6,178 bases of DNA from the NCBI GenBank assembly GCA_019237515.1, contig JAFAGX010000543.1, positions 1-6,178 on the forward strand, read 5' to 3'. A program made the position numbers and the translations under genes. The stretch's first letter is position 1; every line of letters begins with the position of its first letter. This stretch comes from Acidobacteriaceae bacterium (GTDB lineage Bacteria; Acidobacteriota; Terriglobia; Terriglobales; SbA1). Positions 1 through 6,178 of this stretch are shown piece after piece. The notes beneath the pieces were generated by a model. The model was not told the DNA's origin and made no database searches. It was given only the letters and a program-made list of their open reading frames with translations.

Positions 1-2
1 TG

Positions 3-479
3 CTCAACGAGATCGGCGCGCGCAATGCCATCGGCCGAGTTGACTTAGTCGAAAACCGGTTCGTCGGAATTAAGTCGCGAGGATGTTACGAAACACCCGG
101 CGGAACCTTGCTGATTACCGCGCACCGAGAACTCGAGGCAATCTGCCTGGAACGGGAACTGGCGCACTTCAAGCGGCAAATCGCGTTGAAATACGCCGAA
201 CTGGTGTATTTCGGCCTCTGGTTTACACCCTTGCGCGAGGCGCTAGACGCGTTCATCGAATCCACTCAAAAAGAAATCACCGGAGCGGTCGCGCTCTCCT
301 TATACAAGGGGAACATTTCCGTCGTGAGCCGCCATTCTGAGTTTTCACTCTATCGCACCGATCTGTCCTCCTTCACGATGGGCGATAGCTACGATCAGAA
401 GGACGCGGCGGGATTTATCCGCATTCTCGGCTTGCCATCGCGATCGCGTGCGCGAAGCCAAGTTGGAGTGACCCGATGA
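3..479 (+). CDS. argG: Argininosuccinate synthase, C-terminal part (gene cut by left window edge)
   Basis: This cytosolic enzyme joins citrulline and aspartate using ATP to give argininosuccinate, the penultimate step of arginine synthesis. The reading frame is open from base 3 and gives the last 158 residues of a protein that is usually about 400 long. The conserved block ENRFVGIKSRG followed by YETPGG is visible at bases 51-104. The Glu at 51-53 and the Tyr at 87-89 are 12 codons apart, matching Glu270 and Tyr282 of human ASS1, which contact citrulline. The later blocks LYKGN and YDQKDAAGFI are also typical, and the distance from that Glu to the C-terminus is close to the human protein, so the 3' end is intact. 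The sequence resembles the type found in Gram-positives and eukaryotes rather than the E. coli form. The stop overlaps the argH start as ATGA. An ATG at 108 is internal and not a real start. Confidence 0.97.
   Translation, partial: LNEIGARNAIGRVDLVENRFVGIKSRGCYETPGGTLLITAHRELEAICLERELAHFKRQIALKYAELVYFGLWFTPLREALDAFIESTQKEITGAVALSLYKGNISVVSRHSEFSLYRTDLSSFTMGDSYDQKDAAGFIRILGLPSRSRARSQVGVTR
465..468 (+). promoter_or_regulatory. Shine-Dalgarno site of argH
   Basis: GGAG lies inside the last codons of argG, seven bases before the ATG at 476. This supports the first of two possible starts, since the second ATG at 482 would be 13 bases away. It also fits coupled translation of argG and argH. Confidence 0.7.
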
Positions 480-1879
480 AGATGTGGTCCGGCAGATTTC
501 GACAGATACTCGATCCCCACTTCGAAGAGTGGCAGCGCTCTTTCAAGTTCGACATCCGCCTGCTGCCGTATGAGATCGCTGCGAGTTCCGCTCACGCGCG
601 AGCGTTGAAAGACGCTGGCATTCTGAGTTCCGCTGAGCTGATTTCGATCCTGGAAGGATTGGACCAGCTTGGAAAGAAGGTTGCTGCCTCTCCCGACCTG
701 GTTGATAAGGCGGACGCGGAAGATGTACACCATTTTGTGGAGCAGCAACTTGTAGCAATGGTCGGCGAAACCGGATACAAGCTTCACAGTGGCCGCAGTC
801 GCAACGAGCAAATCGCCACTGACCTTCGCCTGTACGTGCGCGATGCAATCAGTCGATTGCGGGCGGGTATTGCTGAACTCGCTTTTGCATTGATCGAACT
901 TGCCGAGCAAAGCGGGACTTCGGCGATGCCGGTATACACCCATTTGCAGCGCGCCGAACCGGTGCTGGTCGCGCATTGGCTGCTCGCCTATCTCGAGATG
1001 TTCATTCGTGATGCCGAACGGATGGCAGACTGCCTCAGGCGATCGAATGTTTGTCCGCTGGGATCGGGTGCAGCCGCTGGAGCAACTCTCGCTCTCGATC
1101 GCCGGGCACTGGCCGCAGATCTCGGATTTGATGGAGTCACCGCCAACAGCATCGATGCAACCAGCGATCGCGATTTTATTCTGGAATTTGTGAACGCGCT
1201 TTCCTTGCTGGCATTGCACTTGAGCCGGTGGGCCGAAGAAATGATTTTGTTTTCTTCCGAAGAGTTCAGCTTTGTTCGTTTGCCCGAAGCGTACTCGACC
1301 GGCAGCAGCGCCATGCCGCAGAAGAAAAATCCCGACCTGCTTGAACTCACTCGCGCGAAAGCCGGTCGTGTGATTGGCTATGCAACAACGCTGCTCATCA
1401 TCGTCAAGGGCCTGCCGCTGGCCTACAACAAGGATCTGCAGGAAACGCAGGAGCCACTGTTCGATACGGTTGAGACGATTGAATCACTGCTTCCGCTGGT
1501 TAGAGGATGGCTGAAAACCGCCGAGCTTAACTACGGCCGCATGCAAGAAGCCGCTCAGTCCGGATTCATGAATGCATGGGCGGCGGCAACCTATCTGGTG
1601 AACCGTGGCGTCCCTGCTCGGCTGGCACACGAAGCGATCGGCAAAGCCGTGCAACTGTGCATTGCACAAAATTGCGAGCTTCCGGAGTTATCTCTGGATC
1701 GGTTGAGGGAATTCAGTCCGAAGTTCGATACGGATTTTCCCGATTGTCTGAAGTTGAACGCGGTCCTCGCCATCCATGACGTCCCTGGCGGGACGGCCCC
1801 GGCCAGAGTCAAACAAGCGCTCGCCGAGGCGAAAGACAAACTCGAAACCTTACGCGAGAGGGTAAATGCGCACGCGTAA
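476..1879 (+). CDS. argH: Argininosuccinate lyase
   Basis: It splits argininosuccinate into arginine and fumarate, the last step of arginine synthesis. The protein has 467 residues, normal for the bacterial enzyme, which works as a cytosolic homotetramer of the fumarase/aspartase superfamily. The N-terminus KMWSGRF is typical. Three signature regions are present: HSGRSRNEQ at residues 104-112, YTHLQ with His156 (the catalytic His region), and the superfamily signature GSSAMPQKKNP at 276-286, whose mobile loop carries the catalytic Ser (Ser277 or Ser278). No key residue is missing. The start at 476 overlaps the argG stop by four bases and has a GGAG ribosome site. The last 14 bases overlap the next gene in another frame. 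The C-terminus is a normal ArgH end, so the acetyltransferase that follows is a separate protein here. In some marine gamma-proteobacteria the two are fused as ArgH(A). Confidence 0.98.
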   Translation: MKMWSGRFRQILDPHFEEWQRSFKFDIRLLPYEIAASSAHARALKDAGILSSAELISILEGLDQLGKKVAASPDLVDKADAEDVHHFVEQQLVAMVGETGYKLHSGRSRNEQIATDLRLYVRDAISRLRAGIAELAFALIELAEQSGTSAMPVYTHLQRAEPVLVAHWLLAYLEMFIRDAERMADCLRRSNVCPLGSGAAAGATLALDRRALAADLGFDGVTANSIDATSDRDFILEFVNALSLLALHLSRWAEEMILFSSEEFSFVRLPEAYSTGSSAMPQKKNPDLLELTRAKAGRVIGYATTLLIIVKGLPLAYNKDLQETQEPLFDTVETIESLLPLVRGWLKTAELNYGRMQEAAQSGFMNAWAAATYLVNRGVPARLAHEAIGKAVQLCIAQNCELPELSLDRLREFSPKFDTDFPDCLKLNAVLAIHDVPGGTAPARVKQALAEAKDKLETLRERVNAHA

Positions 1880-2375
1880 AGCGATTTTGCCCGACGCACA
1901 ATACGTGCATGATCTCATCAGCACCTATTCAGGCGATGGCACACTCTTGCCCCGGAGCCTCGCAGAAATCTGCGAAAACGTTCGCGACTTTGTCGTGCTC
2001 GAAGATGGGGGACGCGTCATTGGTTGTGGGGCACTTCACCTTTATGGCCTTCACCTTGCCGAGATCCGTTCAATAACGGTTGCGCCATGGGCTCAGGGCA
2101 AAGGGGGTGGCGAGCACCTGGTTAAAGCTTTATTGAAGGAAGCCCGAAGGCATCGCGTTGGCTGCATCTGTCTTTTCACGCGGAAACCCGAATTTTTCGC
2201 TCGCCTCGGCTTCACAGTTGCGCAGCGCGAAGATCTTCCTGACAAAGTCCGAAAGGACTGCTGGGTGTGTCCGCGATTCCATTCTTGCGATGAAGTTGCC
2301 ATGGTTCGCGGTGAGCTGCCGAACTTTGCGATTCTCCCTGAACCCCCTGACTGGCTGGTGAAGCTTCAAGCATGA
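1866..2375 (+). CDS. argA: Short GNAT-type N-acetylglutamate synthase (stand-alone ArgA)
   Basis: A 169-residue GNAT acetyltransferase, probably transferring acetyl from acetyl-CoA to glutamate to start arginine synthesis. The acetyl-CoA binding loop is seen as AQGKGGG at residues 76-82, preceded by the strand EIRSITV. The segment FFARLGF is the usual GNAT C-terminal motif. The protein lacks the amino-acid-kinase domain of classical ArgA and matches the short form known from Mycobacterium (ArgA/Rv2747) and from ArgH(A) fusions. It contains Cys132, Cys135 and Cys141 followed by Asp-Glu, a pattern I recall from short ArgA proteins. The start overlaps argH by 14 bases with a GAGG at 1858-1861, four bases upstream of the ATG. 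The stop overlaps the argJ start as ATGA. The position between argH and argJ strongly supports the arginine role. The substrate is inferred; another GNAT activity cannot be excluded from sequence alone. Confidence 0.82.
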   Translation: MRTRKAILPDAQYVHDLISTYSGDGTLLPRSLAEICENVRDFVVLEDGGRVIGCGALHLYGLHLAEIRSITVAPWAQGKGGGEHLVKALLKEARRHRVGCICLFTRKPEFFARLGFTVAQREDLPDKVRKDCWVCPRFHSCDEVAMVRGELPNFAILPEPPDWLVKLQA

Positions 2376-3580
2376 AGCCCGGGACGCCAGTAAAAATCCA
2401 TCTGCCCTCAGGGTTCCACTTCTCTGCCAGTTCCGCCGGCATCAAGGTCAGCGGCCGCCCCGACCTGGCGCTCGCCGCATGCGCTTCCGGCACAACCGCT
2501 GCTGCCTTGTTCACAAGCAATCGGGTAGTTGCCGCGCCCATAGAGGTTGGGCGCGAATCTCTAGTGGCATCGCGCGGGCGAGTCCGTGCTCTGATTGTGA
2601 ACTCCGGAAATGCTAACTGCGCAACCGGCGTGGCGGGTGTTCGCAGCTGCAAACAGGTATGCTCCACACTTGCGCACACTATGCAAATATCACCGCGAGA
2701 AGTTTTCCCTTCATCAACTGGCATAATCGGCGTGCCTTTACCGGTTGGAAAAATCGTTTCAAAGTTGTCGGAGCTCGTTGGGCGGCGGACAGCTACCCAG
2801 GAATCGGTTTTCGATTTCGCACATGCCATCATGACCACCGATACCAGGCCCAAGCTCGCTTCGGCTCGCGTTGCCGAGAAGAGTCGGACGGTCCATTTGA
2901 TGGGAATCGCCAAAGGTTCGGGAATGATTCACCCGCAGCTCGCAACAATGCTGGTCTTTCTGTTCACTGATGTGGCCGCAACAACAACACAACTACGGCG
3001 CGAGCTATGCTCTGTGGCTGACGAAACTTTCAACTGCATTTCCGTCGATGGCGATACTTCGACGAATGACACCGTGCTGCTCATGGCATCAGGGCAAAGC
3101 GGTGTCGATCTGCGAGCAGCTATCCGATCGAAGTTTCACGAAGCACTTCGCGATGTCTGTCGCTCGTTATCGGAGCAAATCGTTGCCGATGGCGAAGGTG
3201 TCCAGCACGTCGTGCGCTTGAGCATCGAGCAAGCCAGGAATCGTGACGAGGGTATGCAGGTAGCTCGAACCGTTGCTCATTCGCTATTGGTAAAAACTGC
3301 CTTCGCGGGAGCCGATCCGAACTGGGGACGAATCCTGGCTGCCGTTGGCCGCGCGGGGATTCCCATCGATCCCGGCCGTATAAACATCTCTATCGGTGAT
3401 GAATTGGTCTGCCGACGCGGCAAGCGCGGGGCCTATTCGGCAAAAAAGGTTCATGCCGAAATGTCCAAGTCAACGTACGAGGTCCGAATCCAACTCGGCC
3501 GAGGCCAAGCGAAGGCAAGCTACCTCACAACCGATCTCACAAAAGAATACGTTCACATCAACGCGGAATACTCCACCTGA
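2372..3580 (+). CDS. argJ: Glutamate/ornithine acetyltransferase ArgJ
   Basis: It moves the acetyl group from N-acetylornithine to glutamate, releasing ornithine and recycling acetylglutamate. Some members also use acetyl-CoA. The 402-residue length is typical. ArgJ is an Ntn-type enzyme that cuts itself into two chains before a Thr; the site is visible in HPQLATML, with cleavage expected between Ala191 and Thr192. The oxyanion-hole pair Thr116-Gly117 in SSTGIIG, Lys181 in KGSGMI, Glu275 in DGEG, the GADPNWGR block, and the C-terminal Asn397 and Thr402 are all in place, so it should be active. HPQL replaces the more common HPNM before the cut site, a mild change. The ATG overlaps the previous stop (ATGA). 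The ribosome site is weak (GGTG at 2357-2360), so translation probably depends on coupling. Whether it is mono- or bifunctional cannot be read from the sequence, but an ArgA next door would make a monofunctional enzyme sufficient. No intrinsic terminator is clear in the 32-base gap downstream. Confidence 0.97.
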   Translation: MKPGTPVKIHLPSGFHFSASSAGIKVSGRPDLALAACASGTTAAALFTSNRVVAAPIEVGRESLVASRGRVRALIVNSGNANCATGVAGVRSCKQVCSTLAHTMQISPREVFPSSTGIIGVPLPVGKIVSKLSELVGRRTATQESVFDFAHAIMTTDTRPKLASARVAEKSRTVHLMGIAKGSGMIHPQLATMLVFLFTDVAATTTQLRRELCSVADETFNCISVDGDTSTNDTVLLMASGQSGVDLRAAIRSKFHEALRDVCRSLSEQIVADGEGVQHVVRLSIEQARNRDEGMQVARTVAHSLLVKTAFAGADPNWGRILAAVGRAGIPIDPGRINISIGDELVCRRGKRGAYSAKKVHAEMSKSTYEVRIQLGRGQAKASYLTTDLTKEYVHINAEYST

Positions 3581-3612
3581 GAGCGCGCTGACGAAGTGGC
3601 AGGAACAATACT

Positions 3613-3969
3613 CTATGCCGCGCGCTTCTTACGGCTGCTCGCCTTCTTGGCCGCCCGGCGTTTCGCAATTTTTTTGGCCGGAATCGCTCGTTCAAAGGTG
3701 GCTTCGGACGGCAAGTTACGACGGACAATGACTTCGTCGCGGCCAGCCGGTTCCCGAACGAACAATCTTTCCATGTATTCGTTCTTGCATTGGGTTGAAC
3801 AAAAGTGAACGGCGAGCGGGTGGACAGCCGTATTGGCGTCCCATCCCGATTGAACGCTTACTTCCCGTCGGGCGGCGGTTGCACCCACCGCTTCCGCTGC
3901 TATGCCGACAATCCATGCTTCTTCCGGTTCTTTGATGGTCAAACAAGTGTCACACACATACTGAATCAT
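3613..3969 (-). CDS. Small zinc-knuckle protein with basic tail, function unknown
   Basis: I do not recognise a named family. The 118-residue protein begins with Cys6-x2-Cys9 and has HFC-x3-C at residues 55-61 (Cys57, Cys61), with His50 and His55 nearby. The FCSTQCKNEY stretch resembles the second half of TRASH/YHS-type treble-clef zinc fingers, so one zinc bound by the four Cys is likely. Residues 99-118 form a Lys/Arg/Ala-rich tail suited to binding nucleic acid or another polyanion. There is no signal peptide or membrane segment, so it is probably cytosolic. The ATG at 3969 has a good ribosome site, GAGGTGGT, five bases upstream. The gene points towards argJ, 32 bases from its stop, and follows the glycoside hydrolase gene after an 89-base gap. 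I see no clear promoter in that gap. The ordered Cys pattern plus the strong ribosome site make the reading frame credible against overlapping plus-strand frames. Confidence 0.75.
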   Translation of the reverse strand: MIQYVCDTCLTIKEPEEAWIVGIAAEAVGATAARREVSVQSGWDANTAVHPLAVHFCSTQCKNEYMERLFVREPAGRDEVIVRRNLPSEATFERAIPAKKIAKRRAAKKASSRKKRAA

Positions 3970-3974
3970 GTTGC

Positions 3975-3982
3975 ACCACCTC
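3975..3982 (-). promoter_or_regulatory. Shine-Dalgarno site of the small zinc-knuckle gene
   Basis: On the minus strand this reads GAGGTGGT, five bases before the ATG at 3969. It is the clearest ribosome site in the window and fixes the start just ahead of the first CxxC. Confidence 0.7.
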
Positions 3983-4058
3983 GCGCTGCTTTCGATGGCA
4001 TGGTTTTTGCTTGAGTTGCAGATCTTGTGTGATGTCTAAGGTGCACGCTTGAACGAAT

Positions 4059-6178
4059 CTATTTCACTTTTCCCCGTACGATCGTCAGGGAAGCGGGAGG
4101 AAGTACGTACGTTGTCTCCGAATCTCCTGATAATTCGGACCTTGCTGGTGGGCCGTCGGGATCAGCATAGCCTTGTTTACGGCTGGGATGCCATTGATAT
4201 TGCGCTTTGCCGAATGTAATCAAGTTTATCGGCCCGGTAAATGAAGCATCGTGCCCCATCGTTTCGTCATGAAATGAAATTCGGACCTGATGTGCCGCAT
4301 CGTGATCCTTGTTAATTAACATGACAGCCCACTGCTCATCCGGGCGCTGCAAGGCATATGCGGTCACCAGCACGTTGCCGTCAGAGTCCTTGATGTCGCT
4401 GGAGGCTCGGAACAGACGATGCTCGGCATCGTTGGGCTGCGCCCACTCCTGAGTAATGAGTTGAGCTGCGAAAAATTGTGACGTTGGCTGGCGAATCTGA
4501 TAATGTTCATCGACCATGAACATGTGGTAAGTGCCCCAACTGTTTTCGCAGGCAGGATGGGGCGGTGAATAGGACAGGTCGTGATAGTAATGCGTTGACT
4601 GGCCACCCGCGGTCAGAAAACCGCCGAACGAATCCGCAAGCCACAGCGCGCCGAAGATGTCTACCGCAGCTTCCCCACCGTGATCGTTGGTTTCCGTGTC
4701 GAGCATCGGGACGCCGGGTGGAAGACCATCATCACGCCAGACTTGCATGATGTGAGTGATTAATTCGGGCTCCTGATAAAGATTTTTCCATGGGGTTTCG
4801 CAGCCGTCGTATGGGTAATGCTCGAAGGACATGAAGGCGAGATCCTGAAGTCGGCCGTGTGCCTTAAGGTAGTCAAGAAAACGGGCAAACCATGAGTTGT
4901 GGCCCTGGCTGTCGCGCCAAACTTTTATATCTTCCGTCACTCCTTCAAAGGCCGGGCCGCCAAGTTTAAATTGAGGATCGACGCGGTGAAGATCCGAGGC
5001 GAATTGCAGATATAACGCGCCGTAATCTTCCGGCGTCATGTATTGGCCATCGGCCTCTTCCCCCATTTCGATGTAGGAAACGGGATAGCCGCGCTTTTTG
5101 ATGTAACTCATCTGCGCCGCGGCATCCTCGGGCGTGCTGTATAGCATTGCGATCGGAATAATTGCGGGCAGGCCGCGGGTGATGCCACTCGTGAAGAACA
5201 GGTCAAAACCGGGTTGATCTCCGGATTCCATACGGTCAGGTACGACGTACAGATCTGATGGCTGGTGCCATGGATCGACGGATGAACAGTAAGTAAGTGT
5301 CTGCTTCTGATCGGGCGAGTGGTGGAGCAGATCCTTAAAGCTTCCATCCTTGTTCTGTGTCCCAAGATAAAGCTCCCGAATGGCATAGCCTACACAGTTG
5401 CGGCGATCGCTTGTGCCGTGGGTATCGCAGGTATCCGAGGAGCGGGTCATAAGGATGCGAACGAATCTAGTCGTCACTGGCGATGGAGCGAGGTGTAGGG
5501 TCGCGGTTCCTGCTTTGCCATCCTCAACCGAGCCAGACGGAAAATTCCTCCACTCGCCTTTGTCCTGCTCATCCATCGCGTCGCCGTCGCCAACCCAGTA
5601 TTGGACCTGGTAATCCCGCGCGTAGGGATCCGCCCAAGCGATGCGAATTGCATCGACATTCTCCTGCTTCTCAAAATTGATTACGACCCACTGCGAGTGT
5701 AAAGAATCGCCTTCCCCGGTGAATTCGCTTGTCAAGTAGGGATTGCTCTTCCAGTAGGTTTCCGGATCCCCATCATCCAGCCGTGAGAAGCCGTCAAACT
5801 CGGTACCGTTATTGCGAGTGAAGCCGCGATGCGGAAGAGAGTAGCCGTATGAGTGCCGGATTTGCTCCTTGGTTGGGGTAGCGTCGCCGATGAAATATCC
5901 TTTGCCGGAAGGGTCGCTCCATTTCCCTTTCGGATTCCAATGCCAGGCTTGCACAAAAAGATCGGTGTTTTGCCTGTAACTGATCACTCCCCATCCTGCC
6001 GAGAGAATCTGCTTTAGCTGATCGGGCCGAAAAAATACGTCGGTGGCATTGCTGGGTACTCGATCGACTGTCGAACCCAATGCGTAGAGTGGACGAAAAG
6101 TGTTCACGACGTGAGCCGGCGTCGCATCCACCCGAATTGTTTGAGATCTCGCTCGAATCGATCCCAAGGACGCCATCA
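4059..6178 (-). CDS. Probable secreted clan GH-A-like glycoside hydrolase with inserted discoidin module (5' end outside window)
   Basis: Residues are numbered from the ATG at 6176, which may be internal. Residues 14-107 look like the start of a TIM-barrel glycosidase (IRVDA, then SYRQNT and EAWHWNP-like QAWHWNP). Residues about 108-272 resemble an F5/8 type C (discoidin) module, with LDDGDPETYWKSNP, QWVVINF, TRFVRILM and a closing YAIRELYLG; such modules often bind sugars. The barrel resumes at about 300. EMGEEADG at 370-377 fits the acid/base strand, with Glu374 the likely proton donor. LDTETN at 492-497 fits the nucleophile strand, with Glu495 the candidate. Their 121-residue spacing is normal for clan GH-A. 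After about residue 610 an all-beta domain (VTAYAL, WAVMLINKD) ends the protein. Cys250 and Cys261 could form a disulfide, which fits export. The first 12 residues from 6176 are not a signal peptide, so the true start is probably beyond base 6178. GH39-, GH30- or GH79-like relatives are possible; the substrate is unknown. Confidence 0.85.
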   Translation of the reverse strand, partial: MASLGSIRARSQTIRVDATPAHVVNTFRPLYALGSTVDRVPSNATDVFFRPDQLKQILSAGWGVISYRQNTDLFVQAWHWNPKGKWSDPSGKGYFIGDATPTKEQIRHSYGYSLPHRGFTRNNGTEFDGFSRLDDGDPETYWKSNPYLTSEFTGEGDSLHSQWVVINFEKQENVDAIRIAWADPYARDYQVQYWVGDGDAMDEQDKGEWRNFPSGSVEDGKAGTATLHLAPSPVTTRFVRILMTRSSDTCDTHGTSDRRNCVGYAIRELYLGTQNKDGSFKDLLHHSPDQKQTLTYCSSVDPWHQPSDLYVVPDRMESGDQPGFDLFFTSGITRGLPAIIPIAMLYSTPEDAAAQMSYIKKRGYPVSYIEMGEEADGQYMTPEDYGALYLQFASDLHRVDPQFKLGGPAFEGVTEDIKVWRDSQGHNSWFARFLDYLKAHGRLQDLAFMSFEHYPYDGCETPWKNLYQEPELITHIMQVWRDDGLPPGVPMLDTETNDHGGEAAVDIFGALWLADSFGGFLTAGGQSTHYYHDLSYSPPHPACENSWGTYHMFMVDEHYQIRQPTSQFFAAQLITQEWAQPNDAEHRLFRASSDIKDSDGNVLVTAYALQRPDEQWAVMLINKDHDAAHQVRISFHDETMGHDASFTGPINLITFGKAQYQWHPSRKQGYADPDGPPARSELSGDSETTYVLPPASLTIVRGKVK

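Noticed and set aside
395..1219. Long minus-strand frame of 274 codons across argH
   Set aside because: It is fully antisense to a clear argH, and its translation shows no recognisable domain; long shadow frames are common in GC-rich genes.
2212..2913. Minus-strand frame of 233 codons across argA and argJ
   Set aside because: It lies antisense to two genes with intact catalytic motifs and has no recognisable motif of its own.
3581..3612. Possible terminator between argJ and the convergent gene
   Set aside because: AGCGCGCT is a short palindrome, but there is no stem with a loop and T-run, so no intrinsic terminator is supported.
3396..3731. Plus-strand frame spanning the end of argJ and the start of the convergent gene
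   Set aside because: It overlaps the conserved ArgJ C-terminus in another frame and runs into the antisense of the zinc-knuckle gene; its protein looks random.
3970..4058. Promoter or terminator in the gap between the two minus-strand genes
   Set aside because: The best -35/-10-like pairs (for example TTAGAC with ACTCAA 17 bases on) match the consensus too poorly, and no stable hairpin with a T-run is visible.

Overview
The window holds four plus-strand genes of arginine biosynthesis (bases 3-3580), followed by two minus-strand genes (3613-6178). The DNA is moderately GC-rich and tightly packed. Dense ATGA-type gene overlaps, a stand-alone short N-acetylglutamate synthase inside an arg operon, and a discoidin-containing glycoside hydrolase next door are what I would expect from a soil Acidobacteriota (Koribacter/Sulfotelmatobacter-like). 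That assignment is an inference from gene style; no marker gene is present to prove it.

Left part: the C-terminal third of argG (argininosuccinate synthase), then complete argH (argininosuccinate lyase), a 169-residue GNAT protein that looks like a short ArgA (N-acetylglutamate synthase), and argJ (ornithine/glutamate acetyltransferase). Every junction overlaps: argG/argH by 4 bases, argH/argA by 14, argA/argJ by 4. They are therefore very likely one transcript with coupled translation. ArgA makes the first acetylglutamate, ArgJ recycles the acetyl group from acetylornithine to glutamate, and ArgG and ArgH turn citrulline plus aspartate into arginine plus fumarate. The promoter and any ArgR control lie upstream of the window.

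Middle: a 118-residue minus-strand protein with a CxxC...CxxxC zinc-knuckle pattern and a Lys/Arg/Ala-rich tail, convergent with argJ across a 32-base gap. Its function is unknown.

Right part: a large minus-strand gene, still open at the right edge, encoding at least 705 residues of a probable secreted clan GH-A-like glycoside hydrolase. An F5/8 type C (discoidin) module is inserted near the N-terminal side of its barrel. It has no obvious functional tie to the arg genes.

I found no RNA genes, mobile elements, CRISPR arrays or convincing intrinsic terminators. The most notable points are the acetyltransferase pair and the Cys triad in the arg operon, the GEE variant of the acid/base motif and the inserted discoidin module in the hydrolase, and an apparent excess of CGATCG/GCGATCGC palindromes across the window. 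I see no strong evidence for a wholly new biological system.
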